Notes: generated from the letters alone by a model not told the origin. DNA of 64,000 nt from Plectonema radiosum NIES-515 (GCF_025753815.1 NZ_JAOWRF010000250.1:1-64000); one strand, 5' to 3'. Numbered from the stretch's first letter, positions 27,673 to 37,187 are shown. Numbers and translations are program-made.

Positions 27673-27800
27673 GAGTTAGTAGTTATACCATTTATTGCAC
27701 GAAGATGCGCCTAATTAGCCTGGGTCGGCAATAGCCCCACCCTTCGCTTGGTGAGGGCAATGTAGAGCAACCATCAACCATCAACCATCAACCATCAAAA

Positions 27801-28520
27801 ATGAAAAGCAATTCCAACGAATCTAACAAATCTTTGACACCGGAAATGGAATTTTCCAAAAAGGTGACTTTTGACGATTACATTCAGGCAAATGAACAAA
27901 AATCAACAAAGCCTTTACCATTTTTGCGGCTGATAGTTCCGCTGCTGATTCAAACAGCATTGATTATGGCAATACCATTTCAAGCGATGTTTACTCATTT
28001 CACTGGTAAAACAGTAATCTTGCAAACTGTACCAGTCAACCCTAACAATGCGCTACAGGGAAATTCGGTGAACCTTGATTACAACATCGCTCGTTACGAC
28101 ACTTTGAGAAGATTACCAGGATGGCAAGAATTAGTTAGACGCCGTTCTAATAGAAACAGACAATACGTTTCTTTAGCTGAGGGAACCAATTTTTATGTGA
28201 CTTTGCAAGAGCAAGAATTTCCAGATTCTCGTAATCCTAGGGCTTGGAAGCCGGTGCGGGTTAGTGCTAATCCCCCTAGAACTTTAGCGGCAAATCAGGT
28301 AGCTTTAAAGGGTGTTTATGAGAATAAAGCTATTAACTATGGTATAGAATCATATTCCATCCCAGAAGACCAAAGGCAGCAAATTAACAATAATCTGTTT
28401 CAGGCAGAGCAAACCCAACAAAGACGGCAACAACCGATTTTAGTTGAAGTTAAAGTAGATGCAGAGGGTAACGCTGTCCCCGTTAGTATGTGGGTACGCG
28501 ATCGCAACTACCGCTTTTAA
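27801..28520 (+). CDS. GDYXXLXY-domain membrane-anchored protein
   Basis: 239 residues. A membrane helix at about 39-66 (LPFLRLIVPLLIQTALIMAIPFQAMF) is followed by the domain core ALQGNSVNLDYNIARYDTL, a GN variant of the GDYxxLxY motif. The C-terminal part is extracytoplasmic and ends VPVSMWVRDRNYRF. Its partner is the DUF2157 protein upstream. It overlaps the convergent small gene by 4 bp at the 3' end. Confidence 0.82.
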   Translation: MKSNSNESNKSLTPEMEFSKKVTFDDYIQANEQKSTKPLPFLRLIVPLLIQTALIMAIPFQAMFTHFTGKTVILQTVPVNPNNALQGNSVNLDYNIARYDTLRRLPGWQELVRRRSNRNRQYVSLAEGTNFYVTLQEQEFPDSRNPRAWKPVRVSANPPRTLAANQVALKGVYENKAINYGIESYSIPEDQRQQINNNLFQAEQTQQRRQQPILVEVKVDAEGNAVPVSMWVRDRNYRF

Positions 28521-28756
28521 TCTTCACGTTTTAACTGCCATGCGGCACCAAAAGCTGCCCCAGCCCCAGCTAGCAAACCAGTACTCATTCCTTCTATAGT
28601 TTTGTTAATGGGGTTTCGGGTCAAGCATTCACTCGTCACGGTGTCGGCTTGCAAGCAAATAGTGCTTTCTGCCCAACTTGCCGTACCTCCTAAAACTACA
28701 CCGGTGACACTACAGGAAACAATTAGCAGTAAAAGGCGTTTGATTTTTCTATCCAT
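28517..28756 (-). CDS. Small exported or membrane hypothetical protein
   Basis: 79 residues from ATG 28756 (MDRKIKRLLLLIVSCSVTGVV; an upstream start at 28798 is possible). A Sec signal with probable cleavage near TASWA-ES, two cysteines in the mature part (ICLQADTVTSECLTRN), then a Gly/Ala-rich hydrophobic segment (STGLLAGAGAAFGAAWQL). Function unknown. Confidence 0.55.
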   Translation of the reverse strand: MDRKIKRLLLLIVSCSVTGVVLGGTASWAESTICLQADTVTSECLTRNPINKTIEGMSTGLLAGAGAAFGAAWQLKRED

Positions 28757-29015
28757 AGAGGGTTGTGGAAAATCTTCTTGATGGTATAGGACTCTCAACT
28801 ACTTTACACATACGTGGAAATAATGTCAGCTGTTCGTGTCTAAAAAAAGCGATCGCAATCCATAATACCGTTTCGGCTTTTGCTTACCCAGCCGCAACCA
28901 AAACCCATACCCAAGCCCGCTGAGTGCTCATTACCGCTTCTCGCTTTTTCTGGGAGAAGTTAGGTTTTTCCTTGGGACGTTGCCAGATGAAGATTACCCT
29001 GGTCTGATCCCTGAC

Positions 29016-29240
29016 CTAGAGTTCATTTAAACCCCAATCAAACAAGTTCTCTAGAAACATAGATTTATGCTCATCTTCGCCTGAATATGCATAGAGCGAT
29101 CGCGCCACTTGCAAACAGTAACCCAATAGTAGTAAAATTACACCATAAAGATTACGGCTGTACCTCTGTTTATTGTGCTCAAAGCTAGTTAAATAGAAGA
29201 GTTTTCCCGAAAATACAGACCTAAATTATACACAGTAGTT
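29016..29240 (-). pseudogene. Possible decayed coding remnant
   Basis: In the 690-bp gap before the PAS-CRP gene, one minus-strand frame without a start codon reads SGKLFYLTSFEHNKQRYSRN, then a hydrophobic helix and ENLFDWGLNEL, stopping at 29016. A second open segment in another frame lies at about 28880-29010. The composition looks protein-like, but no family is recognised. The rest of the gap is AT-rich and probably includes the promoter of the downstream gene. Confidence 0.25.
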
Positions 29241-29450
29241 CATCTCAGATGTGTCCGTAATACCTGTATAAATCTTGCTAGTTGCTTGATCCTAAACCCA
29301 AACTATTTATCAAGTTGCAACCGAAAGCTACCTTAGGGGTAGAAGTCAAAAAACATTATAATATTTAGTCTGTTCATTAAGAGGCAATAGCCTGAACAAG
29401 AAATATATCTATACATTTTGTTGGTGAATTGTCTAAGGTGTAAATTTCAG

Positions 29451-30614
29451 GTGAACATAGAAAAGTTTATTCAACGGACAGAAGCATTCCACAGGCGTTT
29501 AGCAGATTTGAACCAAACTGCCAATGCATTGCCTTGGATAACGTCGGACATGTTACCCCAAGCTTTTAAGGAACTCGGTAGCAACTCCAGAATGTTGCAG
29601 TTGGCAGCGGAGGAATTATATTTACAAAATGAGGAATTAATCCGTACACGAGGTTTGCTAGAAGCAGAATGCCAACGCTACCAGAACTTATTTGAGTTTG
29701 CACCAAACGCCTATTTATTAACTAATATTGAAGGCATAATTCAAGAAGCTAACGGTCTTGCCACTAGATTGCTTAACGTTCCCAAACATTATCTAATAGG
29801 CAAACCATTAATTAACTTTGTTCCTTTAGAAGAACGTCGGCGCTTTCGCAATGAATTAAGTGAAGTATTTCGCTCAGACAGCAGTAGAGAATTATTAGTG
29901 CGCTTGCAGCAGCGCGATGGCAAATCTTTTCATTCAGCTTTGACAATAGCCGCTGTTCGCAACGAGTACGGTAAACCGATAAACTTACTTTGGGTGTTAC
30001 GTGAAATTCCTGAGAGCGAGCAACCCCAATTACCTAATAATGAATTTAACTTCAGCAAAAACCGCTCTAGATATGAACATTGTAAAGGAGAAACTATAAG
30101 CCTCAACCCATCACAAATTTTTTATGTTTGTCAGGGTTTAGTTAAACTTAGTACATTTTGTGAAACTGGCGAAGAAGTGCTGACAGGATTAGCAAGTGAA
30201 AAAATGGTTTTTGGCTCTAGTTTAACTTCTTTACAAACTTACGAAGCAACAGCCCTGACGGAAGTTGAGTTAGTTTCAATTGATGTTGCAGAAATAGCAC
30301 AGTCTCCGGCATTGAGTCATGCGCTTTTACCAAAATTTAATCAAAGATTGCGGCAGACAGAATCTTTTTTAGCTATTTCCGGAAGGCAACGAGTGCAAGA
30401 TCGTTTACATTATTTATTCCGACTTTTGAAACAAGAAATCGGTCAATCTATCCCGGAAGGATATCGCTTAAATGTTCGTCTCACCCACGAAGAACTTGCT
30501 AGCGCTTGTTGTACTACCAGAGTGACAATTACGCGATTGATGGGGAAGTTACAACAAGAAGGTGTAATTAGCTTTGATTCAAAAAAGCATATAATTTTAC
30601 AAAATTTGAGTTAG
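29451..30614 (+). CDS. PAS-domain CRP/FNR-family transcription regulator
   Basis: 387 residues from GTG 29451 (MNIEKFIQRTEAF; TTG 29418 would add 11). The N-terminal region is helical, a PAS domain covers about 85-200 (YQNLFEFAPNAYLLTNIEGIIQEANGLA type), a degenerate cyclic-nucleotide-binding-like fold about 220-300, and a Crp-type helix-turn-helix at the end (LTHEELASACCTTRVTITRLMGKLQQEG). A PAS sensor on a CRP-type regulator is unusual but known in cyanobacteria. Ligand and targets are unknown. Confidence 0.78.
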   Translation: MNIEKFIQRTEAFHRRLADLNQTANALPWITSDMLPQAFKELGSNSRMLQLAAEELYLQNEELIRTRGLLEAECQRYQNLFEFAPNAYLLTNIEGIIQEANGLATRLLNVPKHYLIGKPLINFVPLEERRRFRNELSEVFRSDSSRELLVRLQQRDGKSFHSALTIAAVRNEYGKPINLLWVLREIPESEQPQLPNNEFNFSKNRSRYEHCKGETISLNPSQIFYVCQGLVKLSTFCETGEEVLTGLASEKMVFGSSLTSLQTYEATALTEVELVSIDVAEIAQSPALSHALLPKFNQRLRQTESFLAISGRQRVQDRLHYLFRLLKQEIGQSIPEGYRLNVRLTHEELASACCTTRVTITRLMGKLQQEGVISFDSKKHIILQNLS

Positions 30615-30800
30615 GGTAATGGGCATGAATGTGAAAAATTAAAAATTCACGCATTGAAGAAAGTTTGACTATTATCTCAAGCCCCACCGAAACTGAAGCT
30701 ACGTGTAGACTGCTGCGATCGCCTATTTCTTTGGGAGAAGGGATTTTAAATCCTTTAATTGAAGATAAAGAGGTTTTTTTAACTAATTGGTATTGAAGAA

Positions 30801-31082
30801 ATGCGATTAATTTTATACAGCAAACCAGGTTGCCATTTATGCGAAGGGTTGCAAGAAAAGTTAGAACAAATCCTACAGACGCGAAATACGAAGTCTGTAC
30901 AACTGGAAATTCGCGATATTATGACTCGTGATGATTGGTTTGCTGCATATCAGTATGAGGTGCCGGTGCTTTATGTAACGAACCGCAGAGACACAGAGGA
31001 AGCAGAGGAGCAGATGATACCGCGTCCTTCGCCGCGTGCAACCGTGTCACAATTGGAAAAAATGCTCCGGAAGTATTTATAG
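30801..31082 (+). CDS. Glutaredoxin-like protein containing two repeat-derived insertions
   Basis: 93 residues. The redox motif is CHLC (YSKPGCHLCEGL, residues 11-14), followed by YEVPVLYV with the cis-proline. Residues encoded by 30874-30899 (QTRNTKSV) come from a copy of the 26-bp palindrome seen at 60900-60925, differing at two symmetric bases. Residues encoded by 30981-31013 (NRRDTEEAEEQ) come from a cgcagagacacagagg-type intergenic repeat. Both insertions keep the frame. The conserved end (PRPSPRATVSQLEKMLRKYL) is intact. Confidence 0.8.
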   Translation: MRLILYSKPGCHLCEGLQEKLEQILQTRNTKSVQLEIRDIMTRDDWFAAYQYEVPVLYVTNRRDTEEAEEQMIPRPSPRATVSQLEKMLRKYL

Positions 31083-31147
31083 GTGTTTGATAAACTGAAA
31101 AATAGTGCAAAATAGGCGCAATGTTAGCGGGTGACGAGGTTAGTAAA

Positions 31148-32653
31148 ATGAAGCTGCGTGAATTATTAACGGGTGTAGAGGGGATTGGACAATTACCTGG
31201 AGATTCAGCGATGGATGTAGAGGTAAAGGGTTTGAAGACGAATTCTCATGCTTGTGGTGTGGGAGATTTGTTTATTGGTATGCCAGGAACACGGGTTGAT
31301 GGTGGGGAGTTTTGGGAAAGTGCGATCGCATCCGGTGCTGTTGCTGCTATTATCTCACCTGAAGCGGCAGAAAAAAATCCTCCCACGACTGACGTTTGTG
31401 TGATTGTTGCTCTTGATATCACTAAGGCTTGTGCTCAAATTGCAGCAGCCTTTTACAATTATCCTGGGCAAAAACTCAAACTGGTGGGGATGACGGGTAC
31501 GAATGGCAAAACTACTACTACTCATTTGATTGAATATTTGCTGCACAAGGCAAATAAAAATACGGCTTTGATGGGAACTCTCTACACTCGTTGGGCAGGT
31601 TTTGAGCAAACTGCTGTCCACACTACCCCATTTGCGGTCGAGTTGCAGCAGCAGCTGGCATCGGCTTTAAATGCTGGCAATGAGTTCGGGGTGATGGAAG
31701 TTAGTTCTCACGCTTTGGCGCAGGGTAGGGTGATGGGTTGTCAGTTTGAGGTGGGGGTGTTTAGTAATCTAACTCTTGACCATCTTGACTATCACCGCGA
31801 TATGGAGGATTATTTTGCGGCGAAGGCACTACTTTTCAATTCTGATTATCTCACGGGACGGGCGATAATTAACAGCGATGATGTTTATGGAAAGCGATTA
31901 ATTTCGTCTTTGAATTCAGATAAAGTTTGGAGTTACAGTGTTAACGATTCTACGGCTGATTTGTGGATGAGTGATTTAAATTACGAGCCGAATGGTGTAA
32001 GTGGTACAATGCATACACCTCATGGTGAAGTTGCTTTTCAATCGCCTCTAGTCGGTCAATATAATTTAGAAAATCTCCTAGCAGCAGTAGGGGCTGTTTT
32101 ACATTTAGGAGTCGAAGTGGAGTTAATTGCTTCTGTGATACCTGAGTTTCCGGGAGTTCCCGGACGAATGGAACGAGTGCAAATTAGTTCCAAGCAGGAA
32201 ATTAGCGTGATTGTGGATTATGCTCACACTCCCGATAGTTTGGAAAATTTGCTGAAAGCCGCACGTCCGTTTATACCTGGAAAGATGATTTGCGTGTTTG
32301 GTTGTGGAGGCGATCGCGATCGCACTAAACGTCCGAAAATGGGTAAGATAGCTGCTGATTTAGCTGATGTAGCTGTGGTGACATCAGATAATCCGAGAAC
32401 TGAAGACCCAGAACGAATTTTAGCAGATGTTTTGGCGGGAATTCCTGATACAATTAATCCTACAGTTATATGCGATCGCGCTACTGCCATTCGCACCGCA
32501 ATTTTACAAGCTCAACCCGGAGACGGTGTGTTACTCGCCGGTAAAGGTCACGAAGACTATCAAATTCTCGGTACCGAAAAAATCCACTTTGACGACCGTG
32601 AACATGCTCGCAACGCTTTAGAAGAAAGAATCAAGACCTTGGGTAATATCTAA
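31148..32653 (+). CDS. murE: UDP-N-acetylmuramoyl-tripeptide synthetase MurE
   Basis: 501 residues from ATG 31148 (GAGG 8 bases upstream; an ATG at 31121 is less likely). The ATP-binding loop is GMTGTNGKTTTTH, the mid-domain has EVSSHALAQGR and HLDYHRDMEDY, and DNPRTEDPE near the C-terminus is the motif that selects meso-diaminopimelate. It adds the third residue of the peptidoglycan stem peptide. Its stop codon directly abuts a repeat element (TAA|TAGACATC). Confidence 0.95.
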   Translation: MKLRELLTGVEGIGQLPGDSAMDVEVKGLKTNSHACGVGDLFIGMPGTRVDGGEFWESAIASGAVAAIISPEAAEKNPPTTDVCVIVALDITKACAQIAAAFYNYPGQKLKLVGMTGTNGKTTTTHLIEYLLHKANKNTALMGTLYTRWAGFEQTAVHTTPFAVELQQQLASALNAGNEFGVMEVSSHALAQGRVMGCQFEVGVFSNLTLDHLDYHRDMEDYFAAKALLFNSDYLTGRAIINSDDVYGKRLISSLNSDKVWSYSVNDSTADLWMSDLNYEPNGVSGTMHTPHGEVAFQSPLVGQYNLENLLAAVGAVLHLGVEVELIASVIPEFPGVPGRMERVQISSKQEISVIVDYAHTPDSLENLLKAARPFIPGKMICVFGCGGDRDRTKRPKMGKIAADLADVAVVTSDNPRTEDPERILADVLAGIPDTINPTVICDRATAIRTAILQAQPGDGVLLAGKGHEDYQILGTEKIHFDDREHARNALEERIKTLGNI

Positions 32654-32743
32654 TAGACATCTCCAGAAAAGAATGTAGAGACTCCGGACGATCGCGTCTC
32701 TTGGGGTTTGGTTTACGCATATTAAAAGAGCGTTCGATGTCTA
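32654..32743. mobile_element. 90-bp MITE-like repeat A (TAGACATC...GATGTCTA)
   Basis: TAGACATC (32654-32661) and GATGTCTA (32736-32743) are inverted ends. Inside are TGTAGAGACTCC...GATCGCGTCTCTT, then ggggtttggtttacgcatatt. It begins at the base after the murE stop codon and is followed almost at once by copy B. Confidence 0.75.
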
Positions 32744-32744
32744 T

Positions 32745-32812
32745 TAGACACACAAAGTGAAAATGAATGTAGAGACGTAGCACTGCTACGTCTTGTAGGG
32801 GTTCTGGATAAC
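32745..32812. mobile_element. MITE-like repeat B
   Basis: TAGACA (32745) is followed by cacaaagtgaaaatgaa, the core GTAGAGACGTAGCA-ct-GCTACGTCT and ggggttctggataac. The right TGTCTA end is missing. The head is very like copy F at 57446 and like the 18-bp terminal repeat of copy D. Confidence 0.7.
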
Positions 32813-32904
32813 TCCTAATCCCCATTACCTATTCCCATTTATTTGCGGAATTAACTTTAATTTAACTGTAGTAAATAATATAATATAAATATCCGGGAAG
32901 AATC

Positions 32905-33780
32905 ATGAAAAAAATATTCTTTAGGAGATATCTGTCTGTATTCTTGGCATTAGGGCTATCTGTTAGCTGTAGCAAAGTTTTGCTTGCTCAAACACAGTCA
33001 GCTTACGACCAGTATATGCAACTTGGTTACGCCGCAACTGCTCAAAGAAATTATTCAGGTGCTTTCAATTATTTCCAGCAAGCATTACAGCAACGTCCTG
33101 GAGATATATACGCAAGTACAGCAGTAAATAACATTCAAAGTTATATTAAAAATCGTCGTCAAGCTACTTTAGGCTTTGTTTCTAGCATAGGGCGTCCTGG
33201 TAGACGCCAATCAGCAGCATCACGGGCAGGATCTTGTGTGGAAACCGGACAATCTCTTACACCCCTGACACCAAAAACAGATCCGCAACTAACAACAGCA
33301 GCGTATCCAAGTTTCTTTGTTTATGTTCCGCAAAACTCTGCACAAGCGTTAGAGTTTGTTTTACAAGATAATACCACCAACCGGGAATTATACAAAACAA
33401 CCTTAAAGCCCAATAAACAATCTGGTGTTGTTCGTGTTAATTTCCCGAATAATGCAAATTTACCATCTTTACAAAATGGCAAAGAGTACGCTTGGAGTTT
33501 TTCGGTAGTTTGCGATACTCAAAGTCGTGATAAAGATATAGAAGTAACAGGCTCAATTCAACGCATTCAAGCTGACCCTAATTTAGCGATTCAGCTAGAA
33601 AAAGCACAACCCAGACAGCGTGCTGCTTTATATGCAACATCAGGGATTTGGCAAGATACTTTAACAACTATAGCAGATTTACGACGTACCAATCCTAACG
33701 ATTTAGGAATTAAAACTGATTGGGAAGATTTGTTGAAATCAGTCGGTTTAGAAAAAATTGCTTCATCACCTTTACTATAG
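32905..33780 (+). CDS. DUF928 protein with TPR-like N-terminal region
   Basis: 291 residues with a Sec signal peptide (LSVFLALGLSVSCSKVLLAQ, cleavage near residue 28). A single TPR-like unit follows (YDQYMQLGYAATAQRNYSGAFNYFQQALQQRPGD residues). The DUF928 core has GRRQSAASRAGSC, LTPLTPKTD, TTAAYPSFFVYVP and YAWSFSVVCD. It is periplasmic and of unknown function. In cyanobacteria DUF928 proteins often accompany CHASE2/CHAT genes, which lie 1.2 kb downstream here. Confidence 0.82.
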   Translation: MKKIFFRRYLSVFLALGLSVSCSKVLLAQTQSAYDQYMQLGYAATAQRNYSGAFNYFQQALQQRPGDIYASTAVNNIQSYIKNRRQATLGFVSSIGRPGRRQSAASRAGSCVETGQSLTPLTPKTDPQLTTAAYPSFFVYVPQNSAQALEFVLQDNTTNRELYKTTLKPNKQSGVVRVNFPNNANLPSLQNGKEYAWSFSVVCDTQSRDKDIEVTGSIQRIQADPNLAIQLEKAQPRQRAALYATSGIWQDTLTTIADLRRTNPNDLGIKTDWEDLLKSVGLEKIASSPLL

Positions 33781-33916
33781 TGTTTCTTATAACCGTTATA
33801 AGAATGCTCGCTGAAAACCCTTGAAAAAGTGGCACGTGACATCTCTACAGCCTAGGACAAGGGTAGCTTCCCAACCTTAATGCCCACCTTATCTGCGACG
33901 CGCACTCGCGTTCGTG

Positions 33917-33952
33917 GGCTAATTAGGTGCATCTTCATAAAGAAATGATGCC
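33917..33952. repeat. Inverted copy of the 27687-27720 block
   Basis: The reverse complement (ggcatcatttctttatgaagatgcaccta...) matches accatttattgcacgaagatgcgccta... at 27687 with a few substitutions. Nothing else was recognised in the 250-bp gap. Confidence 0.6.
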
Positions 33953-34031
33953 GTACTCAAAGCAGCTACACATCCTTGTATATTGAAAGAACATTTCAAG
34001 GCAGGGCTAAAAGATTAGCAAAAGTCTATAG

Positions 34032-34367
34032 TTACTCCACAGCATAGGCTGTAAATTGACGTTTAAACGGTGAATGAAAACCAACCACAATATCAGAAGG
34101 AGGCACACCCAACTCAACTAATCTATCCGCAACGAGTTCCTCCGTACCGTTATATTGAATCCATATTTTCCCATTTACAATATCAAAATGCATCACCGGA
34201 CCGAATACACGTTTATCTCCCTGCCACCCAACATAAGCTAATTGATAATGATCGTGCTCCAAATCAAAAATTAATTCAGGCTTGACAGTATCTTTCCCCG
34301 AACTAATTTGTGCATGTTCCGTCAAAATTTGTTTAATATGCTGCCGATATAAATCTATTTTATCCAT
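34032..34367 (-). CDS. xisI: XisI-family protein
   Basis: 111 residues. Family features: MDKIDLYRQHIKQILTEHA, the central HYQLAYVGWQGDKRVFGPVMHFDI, and PPSDIVVGFHSPFKRQFTAYAVE at the end. XisI and XisH were named as factors controlling excision of the fdxN element in Anabaena, but the family is widespread and often far from any such element. It overlaps xisH by 13 bp, so the two are translationally coupled. Confidence 0.9.
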   Translation of the reverse strand: MDKIDLYRQHIKQILTEHAQISSGKDTVKPELIFDLEHDHYQLAYVGWQGDKRVFGPVMHFDIVNGKIWIQYNGTEELVADRLVELGVPPSDIVVGFHSPFKRQFTAYAVE

Positions 34368-34771
34368 TGTCTTATTTCCTCCTGCTTTGGGTCATAAATT
34401 ATCAACTTCACTTGATAACGCTGAATAGCACGTTGGATAAAAGGAAGCTGAAAAAAGTCGAAGTAAGTTTCGGATGGAACTGCTAAGAAAAGGATTCTAT
34501 CTGGTTCATTTTCCTCCAATGCTTGACAATAATTAAGGTATTGACCGAGTGCTGTGTGAAATTCGTTAATATCAGAGCTTGCTATAAAACTTTTAATTTC
34601 AACCGCTATTTTTTCTGTATTTCGTTCCGCAGCAATAGCGCTTTCTGCCGCTAAATCTATATGTACTTTTACTGCTTCGCTAATACGAATTATCAATGGG
34701 TCATTTGTAATTATCCACCCATCTTTAATTAAGGCATTTTTCACTTGTTGATGAAAAGCATCTTTAGCCAT
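34355..34771 (-). CDS. xisH: XisH-family protein (PD-(D/E)XK nuclease-like fold)
   Basis: 138 residues. It begins MAKDAFHQQVKNALIKDGWIIT and has EKIAVEIKSFI (the E-x-K part of a PD-(D/E)XK core) and DINEFHTALGQYLNYCQAL. It is the upstream partner of xisI. No fdxN-element recombinase (XisF) or nif gene is in this window, so its role here is open; nuclease-like or toxin-antitoxin-like functions are possible. Confidence 0.9.
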   Translation of the reverse strand: MAKDAFHQQVKNALIKDGWIITNDPLIIRISEAVKVHIDLAAESAIAAERNTEKIAVEIKSFIASSDINEFHTALGQYLNYCQALEENEPDRILFLAVPSETYFDFFQLPFIQRAIQRYQVKLIIYDPKQEEIRQWIK

Positions 34772-34944
34772 TTAATATTATATATTATTAATAGCAGCTT
34801 TTTTATCTCAAAAGGCTTTTATTGACAGCATGATAACACATGAGGCATGGGTGTAGCGAGGCTGTTGACTTTGTGATAAATCCCACGATAAATTTCAATA
34901 CCCTCAGATATGAATCCTTACCGCAAGGAAATTGCGTTACTACT

Positions 34945-37101
34945 TCACAACGGCAATAAAACACTTTCCAAACTCTGTAAAACCTCTTCGGCTGACTGAT
35001 ATCTTTGGATATAGTCGTAAGCTATCATCTTATCTAACACAGTAGCTAATTTTTCACTAATATTATCTAGCTTGCACCAAATTACTGCATCGGCATGTAA
35101 GTCACCTTTGAAAATTAATGCTCCATGCGGATTTCTTTGAAATTGTCTTGGAGGTATTCCAGTTAGCGCTTCAATTCCAATCATTCCCAAAGCATAAATA
35201 TCACTATTTAGTCTGGGATGCCCTAATAGTTGTTCTGGAGGAGCATAACCAGCAGTACCAATTGCAATCGATTGATTATCTTCAATTTGTTGAGATTGAA
35301 TTTGCTTGACAGCACCGAAATCAATTAAAACTAAGCGATTATCTTGTTGTCGTCTAATCAGATTAGCCGGCTTGATATCTCGATGGATCACATGATGACT
35401 GTGAACGAAAATTAGCACCCGCAAAACATCTTGGAGTAAATCAATCACTTGCGCTTCTGATAGACGTTTACCAGATTTAATTTCTTCGCTGAGAGAATGT
35501 CCGGGAATAAATTGTTGCACTAAATAAAATTGTTGATTTTCTTCAAAATAAGCTAACAATTGGGGAATGCGATCGCTCTTACCCAAAAGTTCTAAAATTT
35601 CTCCTTCCGTTTTAAATAAACGTCTAGCGACTTCTAAAAATTCTTCATCTTGACGAGCGGGTTGCAAGTGCTTAACTACACATTCTGGATTGCCTGGACG
35701 CTGAGTATCTGAGGCTAAATAAGTTTTCCCAAATCCTCCAGAACCCAGAGGTTCAGTAACTTTGTAGCGTCGGTTGAGTAAAGTGTCTTTTTCAAACAGA
35801 GGAATTGCTGTCACATCATTATCTGTGTTTCCATCCCCCTGCAAAAGTGCTTGCAATAACTTGATGGTTCTTTCTTGCTCTCGAATTTGTCGTGCGATTT
35901 TTTCTTGCTCTCGTTTGTTGCAAAATGCGCTATAGGCAACGACACTTCCTGTCGCTACGATCAAACCTAATGCGGGAGAGACAACCGGAATCCATCCGGC
36001 TTGGGTAAATATGATATAATTGATTAGTAACAATAAAGTTAAAGTGACTCCACTCCCAAGAGTCAAACGCAGTGGATGTTGAATTCTCCATGCGATAATT
36101 CCTCCTGCTAAACTCCACACCCATATCCAAACAACTTCACCCCACTCAGGGAAAAACCAAAATAAAGGTTGTTTGTTGACGACAGCGCTGAGAATCTGAC
36201 TCACCATTTGCGCTTGGACAACAACTCCAGGCATTTTTTGGTTATCTTGTTGATTGGCGCTATAAGGTGTGTTAAAAATATCTTTGATGCTGGGTGCAGT
36301 TGAGCCAATGAGAACGATTTTATCTTTGACTAAAGCTGGATCGATTTGATTTGCCAGCACTTCGCTAACAGTAACAAGTTTGACAGGGTTAAGAGAACGG
36401 TAATTCAGCAGAATTTGAAAGCCATTTGTATCTACTTTCTGATAACCTCCAGAGTCACTCTGTAACGGTTTAAATATAGTATTACCAATTTGCAGTTCTT
36501 TCTTGGCAGAAAATTTGGGTTGAATGTTTCCCAAATAGCGCAGTGCTAGTTGTAAGCTTAGAGAGTAAGGAGTTGCACAAGCTGAGGTGGATTCTGGTTG
36601 GATCAGTAGTAGATTTCGACGAATAATATCATCTGTGTCTGCAACGACATCGCTAAATCCGACTTGCTCTATTTGTGTTCCTGCTGGCGGTGGTGTGGGA
36701 GAATTAAGAGAATCAGAATGTTTGCAGACAGAAATAATGCGATCGCTCTTCTGGAAATGTTGCAGTAGTTTATCATGACCTGGCTCGACTCGCAAATCGC
36801 GAAAGATATCCAAACCAATTACTCGTGGTTGATATTGTTCTATTTTGGTAAACAGCTTATCGATAATTTCTCCTGATAATGGCCATTTTTGGAAGTTTTG
36901 TAAATCTTTTTCAGTTACTCCCACAACCAAGATGCGAGGATCTAAACCAGGATTGCCCCGCATTTGAATCATCCGGTCAAAAACCTTCAATTCTATTGGT
37001 TCTAGTATTCCCAAGCGCTGAATCCCAAAGAGCAAGATTGTCGCGATCGCACTAGAAATAATCGCCGGCTGGATGAGGAAACTTTTCACTTTTGCCAGCA
37101 T
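34945..37101 (-). CDS. CHASE2-domain serine/threonine protein kinase
   Basis: 718 residues. An N-terminal helix precedes a periplasmic CHASE2 sensor (about 30-310: ELKVFDRMIQMRG, ILVVGVTEKDL, VIGLDIFRDL, KIVLIGSTAPSIKDIFNTPY), then two or three membrane helices (325-410), a short coiled coil (KREQEKIARQIREQERTIKLL) and a Hanks-type kinase domain (about 445-715: LGSGGFGKTYLASD, VVKH, HRDIKPANLI, DFGAVKQI). It senses an unknown extracytoplasmic signal. It lies 86 bp downstream of the exoprotein gene on the same strand, so co-transcription is likely. Confidence 0.9.
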   Translation of the reverse strand: MLAKVKSFLIQPAIISSAIATILLFGIQRLGILEPIELKVFDRMIQMRGNPGLDPRILVVGVTEKDLQNFQKWPLSGEIIDKLFTKIEQYQPRVIGLDIFRDLRVEPGHDKLLQHFQKSDRIISVCKHSDSLNSPTPPPAGTQIEQVGFSDVVADTDDIIRRNLLLIQPESTSACATPYSLSLQLALRYLGNIQPKFSAKKELQIGNTIFKPLQSDSGGYQKVDTNGFQILLNYRSLNPVKLVTVSEVLANQIDPALVKDKIVLIGSTAPSIKDIFNTPYSANQQDNQKMPGVVVQAQMVSQILSAVVNKQPLFWFFPEWGEVVWIWVWSLAGGIIAWRIQHPLRLTLGSGVTLTLLLLINYIIFTQAGWIPVVSPALGLIVATGSVVAYSAFCNKREQEKIARQIREQERTIKLLQALLQGDGNTDNDVTAIPLFEKDTLLNRRYKVTEPLGSGGFGKTYLASDTQRPGNPECVVKHLQPARQDEEFLEVARRLFKTEGEILELLGKSDRIPQLLAYFEENQQFYLVQQFIPGHSLSEEIKSGKRLSEAQVIDLLQDVLRVLIFVHSHHVIHRDIKPANLIRRQQDNRLVLIDFGAVKQIQSQQIEDNQSIAIGTAGYAPPEQLLGHPRLNSDIYALGMIGIEALTGIPPRQFQRNPHGALIFKGDLHADAVIWCKLDNISEKLATVLDKMIAYDYIQRYQSAEEVLQSLESVLLPL

Positions 37102-37187
37102 AGTTTAGCACCTTTTGAGCTAACAGTTTTAGATTTGGTCTCACGCACTCGGAGCAAAGACGCAAAGTAAGAAATCCAGAAATCGAA

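Noticed and set aside
32224-32496. Minus-strand frame inside murE
   Set aside because: Antisense shadow; murE is intact on the plus strand.
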